DNA of 64,000 nucleotides from an uncultured Aquimarina sp. (GCA_947499005.1 CANMML010000007.1:1-64000); one strand, 5' to 3'; positions 29,250 through 41,500 are shown, counted from the stretch's first letter. The notes: generated by a model not told the origin, from the letters alone. A program made the numbers and translations.

Positions 29250-29974
29250 TGACTACGGAAAAGTTAAAAGTAGAGATTTGGAGCGATGTTATGTGCCCAT
29301 TTTGTTATATAGGGAAACGACGTTTTGAAAATGCTTTAGATCAATTCGAGAATAAAGATGCGATAGAAGTTATTTGGAAAAGTTTTGATCTTTATCCAAA
29401 TCTTAAGACGAATACAGAAATAGGAATTAGGGATTTCTTAATCGAAAATAAAGGGATTACTGAGGCAGAAGCAGAAAGTCTTATGACTAGTGCTGCAGGT
29501 TTGGCTTCGGACACGGGCTTAAATTACGATTGGGAAAAGGTAATAGTAGCCAATACAAAAAAGGCTCATGAATTACTTCATCTTGCAGAAAAGAAAGGAG
29601 TGCAAAACGAGATGAAAGAACGTCTGTTTAAAGCATATTTTGAAGAAGGTAAAAATGTAGATGATTTAGCTACATTACAGCAGATAGGAGAGGAATTAGG
29701 GATTGATAAAGAAACGATAGGCGTAATATTAAATAATGAACGTTTTGTTCCTGCAGTTAATTTTGATATTCAAGAAGCAAGGCAATTAGGTGTTTCGGGA
29801 GTGCCATTTTTTGTTTTAAATAGAAAGTTTGCCGTTTCGGGAGCGCAAAGCGAAGCTTATTTTTCACAAGCATTACAAACGGCACATTTTGATTGGGAAA
29901 ACCCTGAAGAGGCAGCTAAGCTAAGAGAAGAACAGCAAGCAAATAGCTGTTTACCAGGAAGTGGGTGTTGTTAG
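29249..29974 (+). CDS. DsbA-family (FrnE-like) oxidoreductase
   Basis: VEIWSDVMCPFCYIGKRRFE; GVSGVPFFVLNRKFAVSGAQ. Confidence 0.92.
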   Translation: MTTEKLKVEIWSDVMCPFCYIGKRRFENALDQFENKDAIEVIWKSFDLYPNLKTNTEIGIRDFLIENKGITEAEAESLMTSAAGLASDTGLNYDWEKVIVANTKKAHELLHLAEKKGVQNEMKERLFKAYFEEGKNVDDLATLQQIGEELGIDKETIGVILNNERFVPAVNFDIQEARQLGVSGVPFFVLNRKFAVSGAQSEAYFSQALQTAHFDWENPEEAAKLREEQQANSCLPGSGCC

Positions 29975-29994
29975 TTATTTCAGTACGAGACAAT

Positions 29995-30042
29995 ATAAAC
30001 AACGAAAGGCTATTCAAATTTGAATAGCCTTTCGTTGTTTAT
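29995..30042. terminator. bidirectional perfect hairpin
   Basis: ATAAACAACGAAAGGCTATTCAAA / TTTGAATAGCCTTTCGTTGTTTAT. Confidence 0.85.
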
Positions 30043-30090
30043 AGAATAAATATTTTATGCCTGCCAAAGGGGATAATAGCCTGAGGAAGT

Positions 30091-31272
30091 TTACTTATAC
30101 TCGAAAGTTCCTTTATCACTAGAGATGGTTAATTTCTTTTCTTCTAAGGCTTCTACACGACCAATAATTTGTGCATCTACATTAAATGATTTGGAAATAG
30201 AGATAATTTCTTCAGCAATTTCAGGATTAACATATAATTCCATTCTGTGCCCCATATTAAAAACTTGATACATTTCTTTCCAGTCTGTACCCGAGTTTTC
30301 TTGAATCAATTTGAATAGAGGAGGGATAGGGAATAAGTTGTCTTTGATGATATGATTTTTATCTACGAAGTGTAAAATCTTAGTTTGTGCACCTCCACTA
30401 CAATGAACCATACCATGAATATCGGTACTGTTGTACTTTTCTAAAATCTTTTTGATGATAGGAGCATAAGTTCTAGTTGGAGACAATACTAATTTTCCAG
30501 CATTAATAGGAGAACCCTCTACAGCATCTGTTAATTTTGTTTTTCCAGAATACACCAAATCTTCAGGAACAGAAGGGTCGAAACTTTCGGGGAATTTATC
30601 TGCTAAATATTTATCAAACACATCATGTCTTGCAGAAGTTAATCCATTACTTCCCATTCCACCATTATATTCCGTTTCATAGGATGCTTGACCAAAAGAA
30701 GCTAGTCCTACAATAACATCACCTGCTTTAATGTTTGAATTGTCAATAACCTCAGAACGTTTCATACGAGCTGTTACTGTAGAATCTACAATAATAGTCC
30801 TTACTAGATCACCAACATCTGCGGTTTCCCCTCCAGTAGAATGAATAGTTACTCCATGAGATTTCAAATCGCTTAATAATTCTTCCGTACCATTGATTAA
30901 GGCAGCAATAACTTCTCCAGAAATTAAATTCTTATTTCTACCTATAGTAGAAGAAAGTGTGATATTATCAGTAGCTCCAACACAAAGTAAGTCATCAATA
31001 TTCATGATTAATGCATCTTGTGCAATTCCTTTCCAAACAGAAATATCTCCTGTTTCTTTCCAATACATATAAGCTAAAGAAGACTTAGTACCAGCACCAT
31101 CGGCATGCATCACTAAACAATGATCTTCACTACCAGTTAAATAATCTGGTACTATTTTACAAAAGGCTTTAGGGAAAAGTCCTTTATCAATATTTTTAAT
31201 GGCAGCATGTACTTCACCTTTTGAGGCAGAAACCCCTCTTTGTGCATATCTTTTACTTACTTCTTGACTCAT
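30091..31272 (-). CDS. purM: phosphoribosylformylglycinamidine cyclo-ligase (AIR synthase)
   Basis: HADGAGTKSSLAY, IAQDALIMNIDDLLCVGA, GGETADVGDLVRTI, HCSGGAQTKI. Confidence 0.93.
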   Translation of the reverse strand: MSQEVSKRYAQRGVSASKGEVHAAIKNIDKGLFPKAFCKIVPDYLTGSEDHCLVMHADGAGTKSSLAYMYWKETGDISVWKGIAQDALIMNIDDLLCVGATDNITLSSTIGRNKNLISGEVIAALINGTEELLSDLKSHGVTIHSTGGETADVGDLVRTIIVDSTVTARMKRSEVIDNSNIKAGDVIVGLASFGQASYETEYNGGMGSNGLTSARHDVFDKYLADKFPESFDPSVPEDLVYSGKTKLTDAVEGSPINAGKLVLSPTRTYAPIIKKILEKYNSTDIHGMVHCSGGAQTKILHFVDKNHIIKDNLFPIPPLFKLIQENSGTDWKEMYQVFNMGHRMELYVNPEIAEEIISISKSFNVDAQIIGRVEALEEKKLTISSDKGTFEYK

Positions 31273-31512
31273 ATTTTGAAAATCTAGACGACAAAGATAC
31301 CAAAAACCATAGGTTTAGTAGAATCAAAATAAGTGATATTAGAATCTATTGGTGTGTAGGAAAAAACACCTTTAATGAAAGTTAACATATTTCATTGTGT
31401 ATTTGAGCTTTATTATTAGTCTTTTAGCTAAAACGAGTAGTCGGGTGTATTGTTGTGTCAAATATGTTAGTTATGTTTAAATAAACAAACTAATTAATAA
31501 CTTTTCTCGATT

Positions 31513-34500
31513 GTGAAACAACGTTTAAGACGGGTGTTTACCCTACCCCTAATATTTATATTCAGTTATTATAACGTTATAGCTCAGGCGGACTCTGATA
31601 ATGATGGGATACCTGATACTATTGAATCTGGAACTTGTACTACATTTGGAATTGTTGAGTCAGAAACCGCTTCTATTTTTGATCAGGATTTTGGAGAAGT
31701 CTCTGGATCTCTCCCTGAAGCAGTAGCTATTGAAGATCCTAATATAGTAGGTCACTTATTTAGTGTTAATAACCCAGCTACACCTATAACAGTAGTGCCC
31801 ATAGATGGAGAATATGCAGTAGCTACATCCACATATTTTAATCAATCAGATGGTGGTTTTCCTACTTTTTTTGTTGCAACTAATGCTAATGGTAATTTGG
31901 ATGCTGATTTAAATTTAAATGGAAGATATCTAGCTATTAATATTGAAGCTAATGATGGAGATACCATTTATAGAGTTGATAATATTCCAGTAGTAGCCTC
32001 TGAAAACTATTTGTTTAGAATTGATTTGGCAGGTTTATGTGAGATGTTTGGAGTTGGTCAATGTTTTTCAGGTAATATACCAATGTTGACATTACAAATT
32101 GTTCAGGGAGCTTCAGTATTAGCATTCGAAGATTCTGTGGCTCAAGGAGTATCTAATAATGATGAATGGGAAAATATAGAATTAACCTTTAATGCAAGTA
32201 CGAGTGCTTCAGTAAGTCTAGTTATTATTAATAGAAATGACCAAACCGCCTTTTCGAGTACAGGGGGGAATGATATTGGAATTGATAATATTCGTTTTTC
32301 AAACTTAGATTGTGATTTCGATAGAGATGGTATACCTAATATATTAGATATAGACAGTGACAATGATGGTATTCTAGATAGTGTAGAAGGAAATGTAAAT
32401 TCTGATGGGTTAGGGGGACGTCCAAATTTTATTGATATTGATAGTGATAATGATGGTATTCCAGATAATGTAGAAGCACAACCAACATTTGGTTACATAC
32501 CTCCAAGTGGGGTTGATAGTGATGGTGACGGGTTGGATGATGCTTATGAACCTTCAGGTCTTACACCGATAGTAACTAATGGTGTCCCAGATTATATTAC
32601 CAATAATATTGATCAGGATTGTCTTTCTGACATGGTAGAGGTATATGATACAAATGGGGATGGTATTTCAGATACAGTACTAAGTGGAATGGATGCTGAT
32701 CAAGATGGGTTGGATGATGCTTTTGATAATTTTATTTATGATGCGACTGATATTAGTAGATTACCTCCATTAGAAAGTTTTATTGCAAATTCTGCTAATG
32801 TTTCCGATCCATTAGGGACTATATCAGGTGCAGATATTTTTTTAAATAGATATGATAATGATGGAACGCCTACGGATGAGCCAGATTTTAGAGAAGCTCT
32901 GCAAACAATCGATGGTACAGTAAATATTGATATTTGTGGGGAAACCTTACCGATAGATTTATTTGATCGATTTGATACGACGACAGCTAGTAGTCCTTTT
33001 TTTATGAGTAATTTGAATGGAGGAACTTGGACAACATCGACAGGAGCTCCAAGCTTAACAAATGGACAGCTAGGTACATTTAACCCTCCTTCATCCTTTA
33101 ATGCGTATCCAATAACTTATACGTATACATTGCTTCCCAACTTGCCTGCATGTACTACTATTCGAAGAGGTGTTGTTGTTATTAGTGAGTCTGTAGCCCC
33201 TTCTGTTGGAACAACTGATGTTGTAGCTAATATCTGTGCTGATAATACGACTCCGTTTACATTGATCTCTAGATTTTTGTCAAGGCCTTTAGCAGGAGGA
33301 GTTTGGATAGCGCCTGATAATTCTACTTTTAGTACCAATGAAGATGTCTTGTTTGACCCAGCCCCGACTTCTGTAACAGCAAGTGATTTTGGGGTGTATA
33401 CTTACCGAGTAGGGACAGGGAATTGTACAGATGAAGCTACTGTAACAGTCAATCGAGTAAATCCAAATGCAGGTAGTGATGGTACAGCTGTACAATTTTG
33501 TATAACAGATAACACAGCTATTGTTTTATCAAGTCTTTTGATGGGGACTCCAGATAATACAGGAATTTGGACAGATGCATCTAGTATGAATTTAGGAGTA
33601 GGAGATACGGCTACCATTATACCAAGCAATAGAAGTGCAGGAACAGAGGTGTTTACTTATACAGTTAGTGAAACTATAGGTTCTTTAGTGTGTTCAAGTT
33701 CATCTACAGTGTCAATTACGATTACCAACCCGCCAACAATATCTATAGACTCCAATTCATTTGTGTGTGATGTGACTAATGGAACTTATAGTGTTAATTA
33801 TATTACCTCGGGAGTTGGTACTATTACAATTTCGCCATCAACAGCAACAATCGATACTACAGCTCAATTGATATCAAATATACCAATCGATCAAGATGTT
33901 GTAGTTAGTATTGAAGATGCTGGTGGTTGTTCAGATAATGAACGATTTGTAGCGCCTTTTAGGCCGCCTACTATAGCGTTGTCGACTAATGATACTTTGT
34001 GTGTAGATAATGGTGGAAATACTATTTCGGGGAGTGATGTTGAAATTCTTTCAGGTCTGCCTGCTGCTACTTTTAATTTTAGTTGGAGTCTAGATGGTAG
34101 TGTACTGCCACTTACTACTTCCAGTATTACGGTAACCACTCCTGGGGTTTATACATTAAGTTATACTGAAATAGGAAACCCGATACAGTGCCCAAGAGAA
34201 GCTTCAATAGAAGTAGGTACCACTTTAAGTTTAGGGGATATCGATATTGATACGGGAGACCAGTTTTTAACAGATAGTTTTACAGTAACCATAAATGCAG
34301 AAGGAGAAGGGCTATTAAGTTATGAATTAACGGAAGATGCAACAGGAAGAGTATTAAACCAAATGGATAATGTTTTTCCTGATTTAAGGGCAGGGGGCTA
34401 CTCAATAACGGTAACTGACAATACTTGTGGGATAGTAGAAAGCAGGAGATTTTTTTTAATAGGATTTAATCCATTTTTAACGCCTAATGGTGATGGCTTT

Positions 34501-34731
34501 AATGATACTTGGAATTTAATAGTAGATAATACTTCAACGCAAAATTTAGAATTAGAAGTGACTGTTTTTGATCGTTTCGGAAGAATACTTCAACAATTTG
34601 ATCCTTATAGAAGTTCTGGTTTTGATGGTAATTATAGAGGAAAGCCTCTGCCAGCTAACGATTATTGGTTCTTAGTTAAGGATAAAACTAACGGTGGAGA
34701 ATTTAGAAGCCATTTTACATTAAGAAGATAA
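31513..34731 (+). CDS. large T9SS type B-secreted surface protein with thrombospondin type 3-like Ca-binding repeats
   Basis: DSDNDGIPD repeats; C-terminal [15 protein letters not shown]...[12 protein letters not shown]...ANDYWFLV gliding-associated CTD. Confidence 0.9.
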   Translation: MKQRLRRVFTLPLIFIFSYYNVIAQADSDNDGIPDTIESGTCTTFGIVESETASIFDQDFGEVSGSLPEAVAIEDPNIVGHLFSVNNPATPITVVPIDGEYAVATSTYFNQSDGGFPTFFVATNANGNLDADLNLNGRYLAINIEANDGDTIYRVDNIPVVASENYLFRIDLAGLCEMFGVGQCFSGNIPMLTLQIVQGASVLAFEDSVAQGVSNNDEWENIELTFNASTSASVSLVIINRNDQTAFSSTGGNDIGIDNIRFSNLDCDFDRDGIPNILDIDSDNDGILDSVEGNVNSDGLGGRPNFIDIDSDNDGIPDNVEAQPTFGYIPPSGVDSDGDGLDDAYEPSGLTPIVTNGVPDYITNNIDQDCLSDMVEVYDTNGDGISDTVLSGMDADQDGLDDAFDNFIYDATDISRLPPLESFIANSANVSDPLGTISGADIFLNRYDNDGTPTDEPDFREALQTIDGTVNIDICGETLPIDLFDRFDTTTASSPFFMSNLNGGTWTTSTGAPSLTNGQLGTFNPPSSFNAYPITYTYTLLPNLPACTTIRRGVVVISESVAPSVGTTDVVANICADNTTPFTLISRFLSRPLAGGVWIAPDNSTFSTNEDVLFDPAPTSVTASDFGVYTYRVGTGNCTDEATVTVNRVNPNAGSDGTAVQFCITDNTAIVLSSLLMGTPDNTGIWTDASSMNLGVGDTATIIPSNRSAGTEVFTYTVSETIGSLVCSSSSTVSITITNPPTISIDSNSFVCDVTNGTYSVNYITSGVGTITISPSTATIDTTAQLISNIPIDQDVVVSIEDAGGCSDNERFVAPFRPPTIALSTNDTLCVDNGGNTISGSDVEILSGLPAATFNFSWSLDGSVLPLTTSSITVTTPGVYTLSYTEIGNPIQCPREASIEVGTTLSLGDIDIDTGDQFLTDSFTVTINAEGEGLLSYELTEDATGRVLNQMDNVFPDLRAGGYSITVTDNTCGIVESRRFFLIGFNPFLTPNGDGFNDTWNLIVDNTSTQNLELEVTVFDRFGRILQQFDPYRSSGFDGNYRGKPLPANDYWFLVKDKTNGGEFRSHFTLRR

Positions 34732-34734
34732 TTT

Positions 34735-35754
34735 ATGACAACTATTAAAAAAATGAGATTCAGTATATTCTTCTCTTTTATCGTTTTATTATCTTTTAAA
34801 ATATATAGTCAAGAGGGATTACCTATATATACAGACTATCTGACAGATAATTATTATTTAATACACCCTTCAATGGCTGGAGCCAAAGATTGTAGTCAAA
34901 TACGAATTACGGGTAGACAAAATTGGGCAGGATTAGAAGATGCTCCGGGTTTATTTACGGCAGCATACAATACAAAGATAAATGTTAATTCGGCTATAGG
35001 AGCAAATGCATTTACGGATAAAAATGGATTTACATCTCAAAATGGGATTTATGTCACCTATGCACACCACATCAATTTATCTCCAGATAATAGGTTGAAG
35101 CGAATATCTTTTGGTATCAGTCCGGGGGTGTTACAATATAGTTTAGATAGAAGTGCTTTTGTGAATTCAAACGATCCTTTAATTAATAGTGGTAGTGCAA
35201 ATCAAGTAGAATTTAATTTGGACTTAGGGATGTCTTATCATGTAAATGATTTTTATATGATTGGGACTTTAAAAAATGCATTAGAAAATCAAGGGTTTAA
35301 CACAAGAGCAGGAGAGTCGACCAATTTAAGAAATCTGTTGTTAAGTATTGGGTATACATACAAGATTAGAAACCAACCTGTAGCTATAGAGCCTTCTGTG
35401 TTATATAGTAATCGATTAGGAATAGATCAGTCCTTTATGGATTTTAATGTAAAAGCATATTATGATTTACCATTAGGTAGGCTTTGGGGTGGGGTTTCCT
35501 ATCGTTCTGATATAGATAATCAAGAGATTACTGCGAATAATGATGTAGTAAGTTTTGAAGGTCTAAAACAGTGGAGTCCGTTTCTAGGAGTTAATTTTAA
35601 GAAGTTTATGGTCGCTTATACATATACAGCTCAAAGTAATAATGAGGTTTTTGTGAATACAGGATTTCATCAAATTACTTTAGGGGCTAATTTTAATTGC
35701 GGCGTAAAAAGAAAGAAAGGAAGATTTAGCTGCTTTTGTCCATCTGTGAGATGA
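34735..35754 (+). CDS. PorP/SprF-family T9SS membrane protein
   Basis: LPIYTDYLTDNYYLIHPSMAGAKDCSQIRITGRQNWAG; directly downstream of a T9SS-B protein. Confidence 0.93.
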   Translation: MTTIKKMRFSIFFSFIVLLSFKIYSQEGLPIYTDYLTDNYYLIHPSMAGAKDCSQIRITGRQNWAGLEDAPGLFTAAYNTKINVNSAIGANAFTDKNGFTSQNGIYVTYAHHINLSPDNRLKRISFGISPGVLQYSLDRSAFVNSNDPLINSGSANQVEFNLDLGMSYHVNDFYMIGTLKNALENQGFNTRAGESTNLRNLLLSIGYTYKIRNQPVAIEPSVLYSNRLGIDQSFMDFNVKAYYDLPLGRLWGGVSYRSDIDNQEITANNDVVSFEGLKQWSPFLGVNFKKFMVAYTYTAQSNNEVFVNTGFHQITLGANFNCGVKRKKGRFSCFCPSVR

Positions 35755-35783
35755 TTTTAAGAATACAAAAAACCGAAAAAAAA

Positions 35784-35919
35784 ACCGATTTTAGTCTTTT
35801 TTTGGTGTAAAACAGAGCAAAAGTAAAACAGGAAAAGTATAAAAAAGCAAAAGCCCTTGAGAACAAGGGCTTTTAAGGGTGGAAGATCGGTCTCGAACCG
35901 ACGACCTCCTGAACCACAA
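35784..35919. repeat. flanking direct repeat, left copy, ending in a tRNA-His 3'-half fragment
   Basis: 58 nt identical to 50811..50868, longer region ~90% similar by eye. Confidence 0.9.
35878..35919 (-). pseudogene. truncated tRNA-His (3' half only)
   Basis: Identical to the 3' portion of the intact tRNA at 50827..50901, breaking off in the anticodon loop. Confidence 0.9.
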
Positions 35920-35955
35920 GATTCTACTTGTTTATTGTTTTATAAAAACATAAAC

Positions 35956-38559
35956 CTATTCATTTTTATTTCCTGAATAATGAAATGCCCCATCTTTAAT
36001 ACTCCATCCAGGAGGGAGTAAGTCTGGTGTGCCAAAAATAGCAGAAGAGCTTTTTATTTCATGTAAGTTAACATTTTTAAAAGTAGCTTTATCAAGGCCA
36101 ACCACCAAAAAAGAAGAACTGGTTAAAATAGCGCCATTAAAATTGGCCGATTCTAAATTTATATTACCGATAAGGGTATTAGAAAAGTCAGTTCCTTTGA
36201 AAACCATACTATGGCTACCGTTTGAATTTTGAACACCCAAATTTGTGTCCTTTATTTTTGCTAACGAAAAATTTGCATAATTAGCAGTTATAATTCCTAA
36301 GTTTGAATTACCATTTAGAATGGCACCTACAAAATTGGCATGATCTATATAAGCCCTATTAAAATTGGCATTTTGACAATTAGTATGTTCAAAAATTGCT
36401 TTTTCAAGATTAGCTTCTTCAAATATTGTTCCGTCAAGAATACTATTAGTTAAATCAGCTTCTATGAGTATGGCTTTTTTGAGTTGCGTATTTGCTAAAT
36501 TGGCATTTCTCAAATTAGCATTTCTCAAATTAGCTTCTTTAAATATTGTGCTGTCGAGAATACTATTAGTTAAATCAGCTTCTATGAGTATGGCTTTTTT
36601 AAGTTGTGTATTTGCTAAATTAGCATTCCTCAAATTAGCATTCCTCAAATTAGCTTCAGAAAGACAAATATTTGATAGATCAGCACCTTCTAGGTCTACA
36701 TTTTCTAAATTGGCTCCTTTTGTCAATATATATCCATTATACAGTTTAGAAAGTGAAGGCATAGTTGTTTTCTTATTACTTATAATGCCTCCAGAAGTAA
36801 TTCCTGTAATTTCAGTATTTGTAAGGTTAACATCACAGAGATTCGATTTTATTAATATGGAGTTATTTAGGTTTGCTTTGTTTAAGTCAGCATTTGTAAG
36901 CTTAGCACCATAAAGATTTGATTTTGTTAATATGGTATTATTTAAGTTCGTTTTGGTTAAATCAGCATTTTTTAAATTTGTTTCAGTTAAATCCATACCT
37001 GATAAATCAAGGTCTTTAAGATCTACATTTTCTAAATTCACTTCTTTACCAATTAGGTAGCCTTTAAGTAATTTCCAACCTGTAGGGAGCGACGGATTGC
37101 CTTTGATTTCACCAGAAATTACCCCTGTCAATACTGTATTCTTCAAATTTGCTTTGTTCAAATTTGCTTTGTTCAAGTAGGTCTTACTGAGATTAGCATC
37201 TGATAAATTAGCATTTTCAAAGCTGGCATTTTCCAAGTTGGCCTTTTCAAAATTAGCGGACTTTAAATATGTATTATTAAAATTAGCATTGTTAAGATTT
37301 TGCCAATCAGAAAAATCTTTTGATTCTAAATGCATCCCCCAATACGAACCATCGGATAATTTTGTTGTGAATACTAGTGGGGCTATAGAGGATGAGGTAA
37401 TTAAGTCAAGATATACAATACATTTTGTAAGTACTTGGTAGTTCCCATTTTCTCCTATTAGGTAGTATAATGTATTTTCTTTATTCTGTAATGAGTAGCT
37501 TGTAGGGAAGTAAATAGCATCTTTTTTCCAAGAAAAACTTCCAGCTAAGGGAGGTAATTGATAGGCATTTTCCCCAATTCTTATTTTAGGGATTAAAGGT
37601 GGGTTAGTATGCTTTGGAGAAATATGATTTACTTGAAAATCGTCTTGATCTTTAGTGGTTAAGAAAGCATAATTTCTAGCCTTTTGTTGACAGGTATCTA
37701 ACTCCAAAAACAAGTTATAAGGTCCGTATGCATTGAACCAAGCAGAGGTATGATAACTTTGTGTCGATTTTATCCCTGATACAGTAAAGGAAACCTCTAA
37801 AAAAGCAATATTAGTATTTGTAAGTACTAAACCTTGAATTTTTATATTTTCTAAATGATTACCATCTATAGAGATGTCTTTACTCCAGGTATGGCTTTCA
37901 GATTTATAATTCCAATTTTTTATACTTACATTTTTTAGTTCTTGATTTATAGTAATTTTTTTAAACGCTTTATTCCAGGCTATTAATTCGATAGAAAGTT
38001 GAGCAGAGGGAATAGTTTTAGCAAATCGATTTAGTAAAGTACATTCTAAAGTGTTTTTAAATGCAGTATTTTGCTCTTTTGATAGAAGTACTATATCAGG
38101 GTTTTTAGCGTAAGTTATTAATGGATTTTGGGGATGTGTTAAATTGAGTGCTAGAGATACCCGATTAGTTAATTCTCTATTATCCTGTTTCAATATTTGT
38201 ACACGTATCTCTAGTTTGCTAGGAGTATTGATTGAAGGGGTAACTTCTAATTCTATGGTTAATTTTTGTTTATTACTGACTGTATAGGGGGTATGTGTTT
38301 GGAAATTAGAGAACAATGTAATAGTGGTGTTCCCTGTATATTTGAGATAGATCATCCCATTAGTCAGTGAAGATGCCCTCCAATCACTCATTCTAGAGGT
38401 AATAGACCAACCCTCAGGTAAACTTGTCAAAGCAAGTTGGTTACCTTTTTGTATTTCCAGAGGATTTTTGGGTTCGATAGAATTAATTTCCAAAGTCTTA
38501 GGGTTTTCTTCGCCCAAGACGAAATAATTTGTATTCCATTTTGCATTTATGTACAGCAT
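35956..38559 (-). CDS. pentapeptide-repeat protein (867 aa) with LPxGW/GYLIG linker modules; operon gene E
   Basis: Runs of A(N/D)LxN; repeated GNPSLPTGWKLLKGYLIGKEVNLENVDL-type modules; no signal peptide. Confidence 0.9.
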   Translation of the reverse strand: MLYINAKWNTNYFVLGEENPKTLEINSIEPKNPLEIQKGNQLALTSLPEGWSITSRMSDWRASSLTNGMIYLKYTGNTTITLFSNFQTHTPYTVSNKQKLTIELEVTPSINTPSKLEIRVQILKQDNRELTNRVSLALNLTHPQNPLITYAKNPDIVLLSKEQNTAFKNTLECTLLNRFAKTIPSAQLSIELIAWNKAFKKITINQELKNVSIKNWNYKSESHTWSKDISIDGNHLENIKIQGLVLTNTNIAFLEVSFTVSGIKSTQSYHTSAWFNAYGPYNLFLELDTCQQKARNYAFLTTKDQDDFQVNHISPKHTNPPLIPKIRIGENAYQLPPLAGSFSWKKDAIYFPTSYSLQNKENTLYYLIGENGNYQVLTKCIVYLDLITSSSIAPLVFTTKLSDGSYWGMHLESKDFSDWQNLNNANFNNTYLKSANFEKANLENASFENANLSDANLSKTYLNKANLNKANLKNTVLTGVISGEIKGNPSLPTGWKLLKGYLIGKEVNLENVDLKDLDLSGMDLTETNLKNADLTKTNLNNTILTKSNLYGAKLTNADLNKANLNNSILIKSNLCDVNLTNTEITGITSGGIISNKKTTMPSLSKLYNGYILTKGANLENVDLEGADLSNICLSEANLRNANLRNANLANTQLKKAILIEADLTNSILDSTIFKEANLRNANLRNANLANTQLKKAILIEADLTNSILDGTIFEEANLEKAIFEHTNCQNANFNRAYIDHANFVGAILNGNSNLGIITANYANFSLAKIKDTNLGVQNSNGSHSMVFKGTDFSNTLIGNINLESANFNGAILTSSSFLVVGLDKATFKNVNLHEIKSSSAIFGTPDLLPPGWSIKDGAFHYSGNKNE
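36421..36660 (-). repeat. tandem duplication, 2 x 120 bp, inside the pentapeptide-repeat gene
   Basis: Exact 120-bp period; EANLRNANLRNANLANTQLKKAILIEADLTNSILD(S/G)TIF(K/E) encoded twice. Confidence 0.95.
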
Positions 38560-38571
38560 AGTTATAAGAAT

Positions 38572-41500
38572 TTAATTAGAAAATGGGTTGTTATAAGCAG
38601 ATCGATTTGAAATAGTAGTAATATTTTCAGAAGTAGATAATAGCACAGATTCGGGTATAGATAAAGTGTGTTCAGGGGCTGGTTTTCCGCCATAAATTTT
38701 ATATCCTGATGTAAATGATAAGGGAAGTTCATTAGGGGATTCTTTATTAGGTTTTCCCCAATGGGCAGATGCCACCTCTTTATTAATTAGTGCTACTACT
38801 ATATTTGATGTAGGATCAGAATAGGCTTTATGGAGTTGTTGGTCTTCATCATGAATTGAAATGGAGATCGTACTTTGAGTATTCGAAATATTCATAGGAC
38901 GAATTCCTATAGTACCATTTTTAGGAAGTAGGGAGATCGATGATGATTTAGCATTTTGGGTGAAAGGAATTACACTTTCTATATCAAAAGAAAAGTCAGT
39001 ACCATTTACTACCCAAAATGGACTATCAGCATTACTATTTTCTTGTGAAAGATCCTTTATTAACCCTCTAGTTACTCGAACCGATAACAAGCTACTTTGA
39101 GATAAATCTTCAGCCTGTTTTCCTGGTAATATAGCCCGAAAGTCTTTCCAAGATAATGGGAGGGGGCGATTAACAGAAGGGCCGAAATGAATGTCAAACG
39201 ATACAATACTAAGATTTATTCGTGCATTTCCATTAAATGGAGGTCCTTGAATATGTAATTGTGCTCCTATTTGAAAGGAGAAGTGTATGTGTACAAATAA
39301 TACTTTCCAATCAAAGCTTACTCCTAGTGCCATTTGAAAAGTAGCTTCGTAGTAAAAAGGACGCCAGTTCATAAAAAGATCAACACCTACATGAAACCAT
39401 GCAGAAAATATCCCACAATGCCATGTTGCACGCATCATTCCACCAGCTAACATTACTGCAGGGGTTATAGCACAATAGGCCGTTCCTTTAATTTGAGTTA
39501 AAGGATCGATATTCCAAAAAAACTTAAGTTGTGGTACCGATGGATAACCCAGTGATTGGTAGTGTAAATGTGGCCCATAACCACCAAAACTCAAAATAAA
39601 ATTTCCTGAGTTTTTTAAAATGTAAAGAAACCCTCCTTGAACATGGCATACATTAGAAAAAATAAATGAATTATTGGTTAATATCCCAGTAACTTCAACT
39701 TCGTTTTTTGAAGGGGAGTAGTGTGCTAAAATATCTGCTTGTGCAAAAGCCAAACGTTCGACACTGTTAGGTGGTAATGAAATTTGAGACTGTCCTAATA
39801 CTTCAAACTGTAGTTTTTGTCCAAAATTACCAGCAAGAAGCAATGTTGATTGTATTATTTCGTAAGAACGAAAAATGAGTCCTATAGCTAACCAATCCTC
39901 TCCAACTTTAGGTTGGACACATTGTTCTATAATAGTTGTTGGGGATGATTGTAAATTATTACCAAGTGCTGCTTGCACTAAAGCAAAGTTTTTTGCCTCA
40001 GCTGCTTTTTGTGGCATATTCAGGCTACTATTATAGCCACCACCTAATGCAAGGCCTGTAATAAAGCAATTAGCAGAGCCCCCCAAAGGAGGAGAAACTA
40101 TGGCTGTAAATAATGAAAAAGAGGTATATGTTTGTTTTTCAGCAGTAGTTTTTTCGGAAAATTCACCTAGTAAAGACAAGGCGATAACCTCAGATTCCAA
40201 AATTAGTGCCCCAATATAAGTATGGTTTCCTTTATCAGTAAGTCCTCCACTAATAATTACTGGTGCATTAAAATAGCCAACACTTATACCGTCGAGGCCA
40301 GCAGAAAATGCTTGTGGTTTTTCTACAGGTACCGTAAGTGAAAAACCATTAAGTCCAAAAGAAAATGCACCAAACGCCAAGGCTGAATCTATAGATAAAC
40401 CAACTGCTACCCCAAAGTCACCATTAGTAATATGGGGGCTTACTTGATTAATTTGAATAGGACCTACTTGACGCTGTGCTGTATACCACTGACTACTGGA
40501 ATTATTGGTTACAGCGTTAGCATTACTACTTTCTTGCTGAGAAGGCGTTAATGGAATAGGAAATATGTTATTACCTAAAACTACATCAGAAAGAAAACTT
40601 ACTCCTGTTGGAATCACCTCTCCCATATCTAAACCAGGTGGTGTTTTGTTGGTACCTGGCTCGCCCGATAAAGAAGAATTTGTACCGAGTATTCGTAGAC
40701 TACTTAACCCTATACTTTTAGCGTTTGTAAGCATATTTAAAAGCGGACTATTTTGTAGTACAAGTTTATCAGAAGCAATACCAAGATCAATCAGTTTATT
40801 ATCCGATTGCATATCAAAAGCAAGAGCACTTCTTTTTAAGCTAACACTAATGTCTTTGGTTAACCCATATAAAGGATATAATTCTAATAGATATATCAAA
40901 CTTAATAAAGAAATATCCATAGCATTTTCGTGAGAAAAAAGTAATATTTCGCCTTGTTTAGTCAGGGAAAAGGAAATATCACCTATTTGTAAGGTAAGGG
41001 AAATGTTGTCGTTATTGGTTTTAGTAAAATGAAAGTCAAATCGTAACTTTACTCCAAGAGGGCCTAATGTTAATTTACCTCCACTATGAATATTAAAGTT
41101 GAAATTATCATCAGAAAACGATAAGTCAATTGTAAGGCCATTTAATTTAATTGCAGGTAGCTGAGGTATAGGTATTTGTATATTAAGATCGTGAATTAAT
41201 TTTTCAAGAAATTTTGAAATAGTGATACCAATTGCCGGAACTGCTCCCTGAAAATGAACTTTATTCTTATTTAATTGTAGCACTCCCGAAATATCAAACC
41301 CACCTAATGTGATTTCAGCTTGTAAAGTAGGAGGGATATTATTTTCTCCTCCATGTGAAAATGCTAAGGAAGTCTTTGAAAAACTTATTCCTTTCCAACT
41401 TATGGGAGTTTCAAATCCTGCAAAACATGAAAATTGTAAAGGATCAGAAAGTTCCGCTAATACATTAAAGGATACTATTTTAGGATTCGTTGCTAAAAAC

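Noticed and set aside
32142-34139. Five minus-strand ORFs of 68-82 aa
   Set aside because: Antisense to the T9SS-B protein repeats.
36464-36913. Plus-strand 149-aa ORF with repeated FLKLAFLKLAS motifs
   Set aside because: Antisense of the A(N/D)LxN pentapeptide repeats; repetitive low-complexity translation of the opposite strand.
36421-37260. Short regularly spaced repeats that could suggest a CRISPR array
   Set aside because: They are 15-bp-multiple in-frame repeats of a pentapeptide coding sequence, without unique spacers or cas genes. No CRISPR array seen anywhere in the window.
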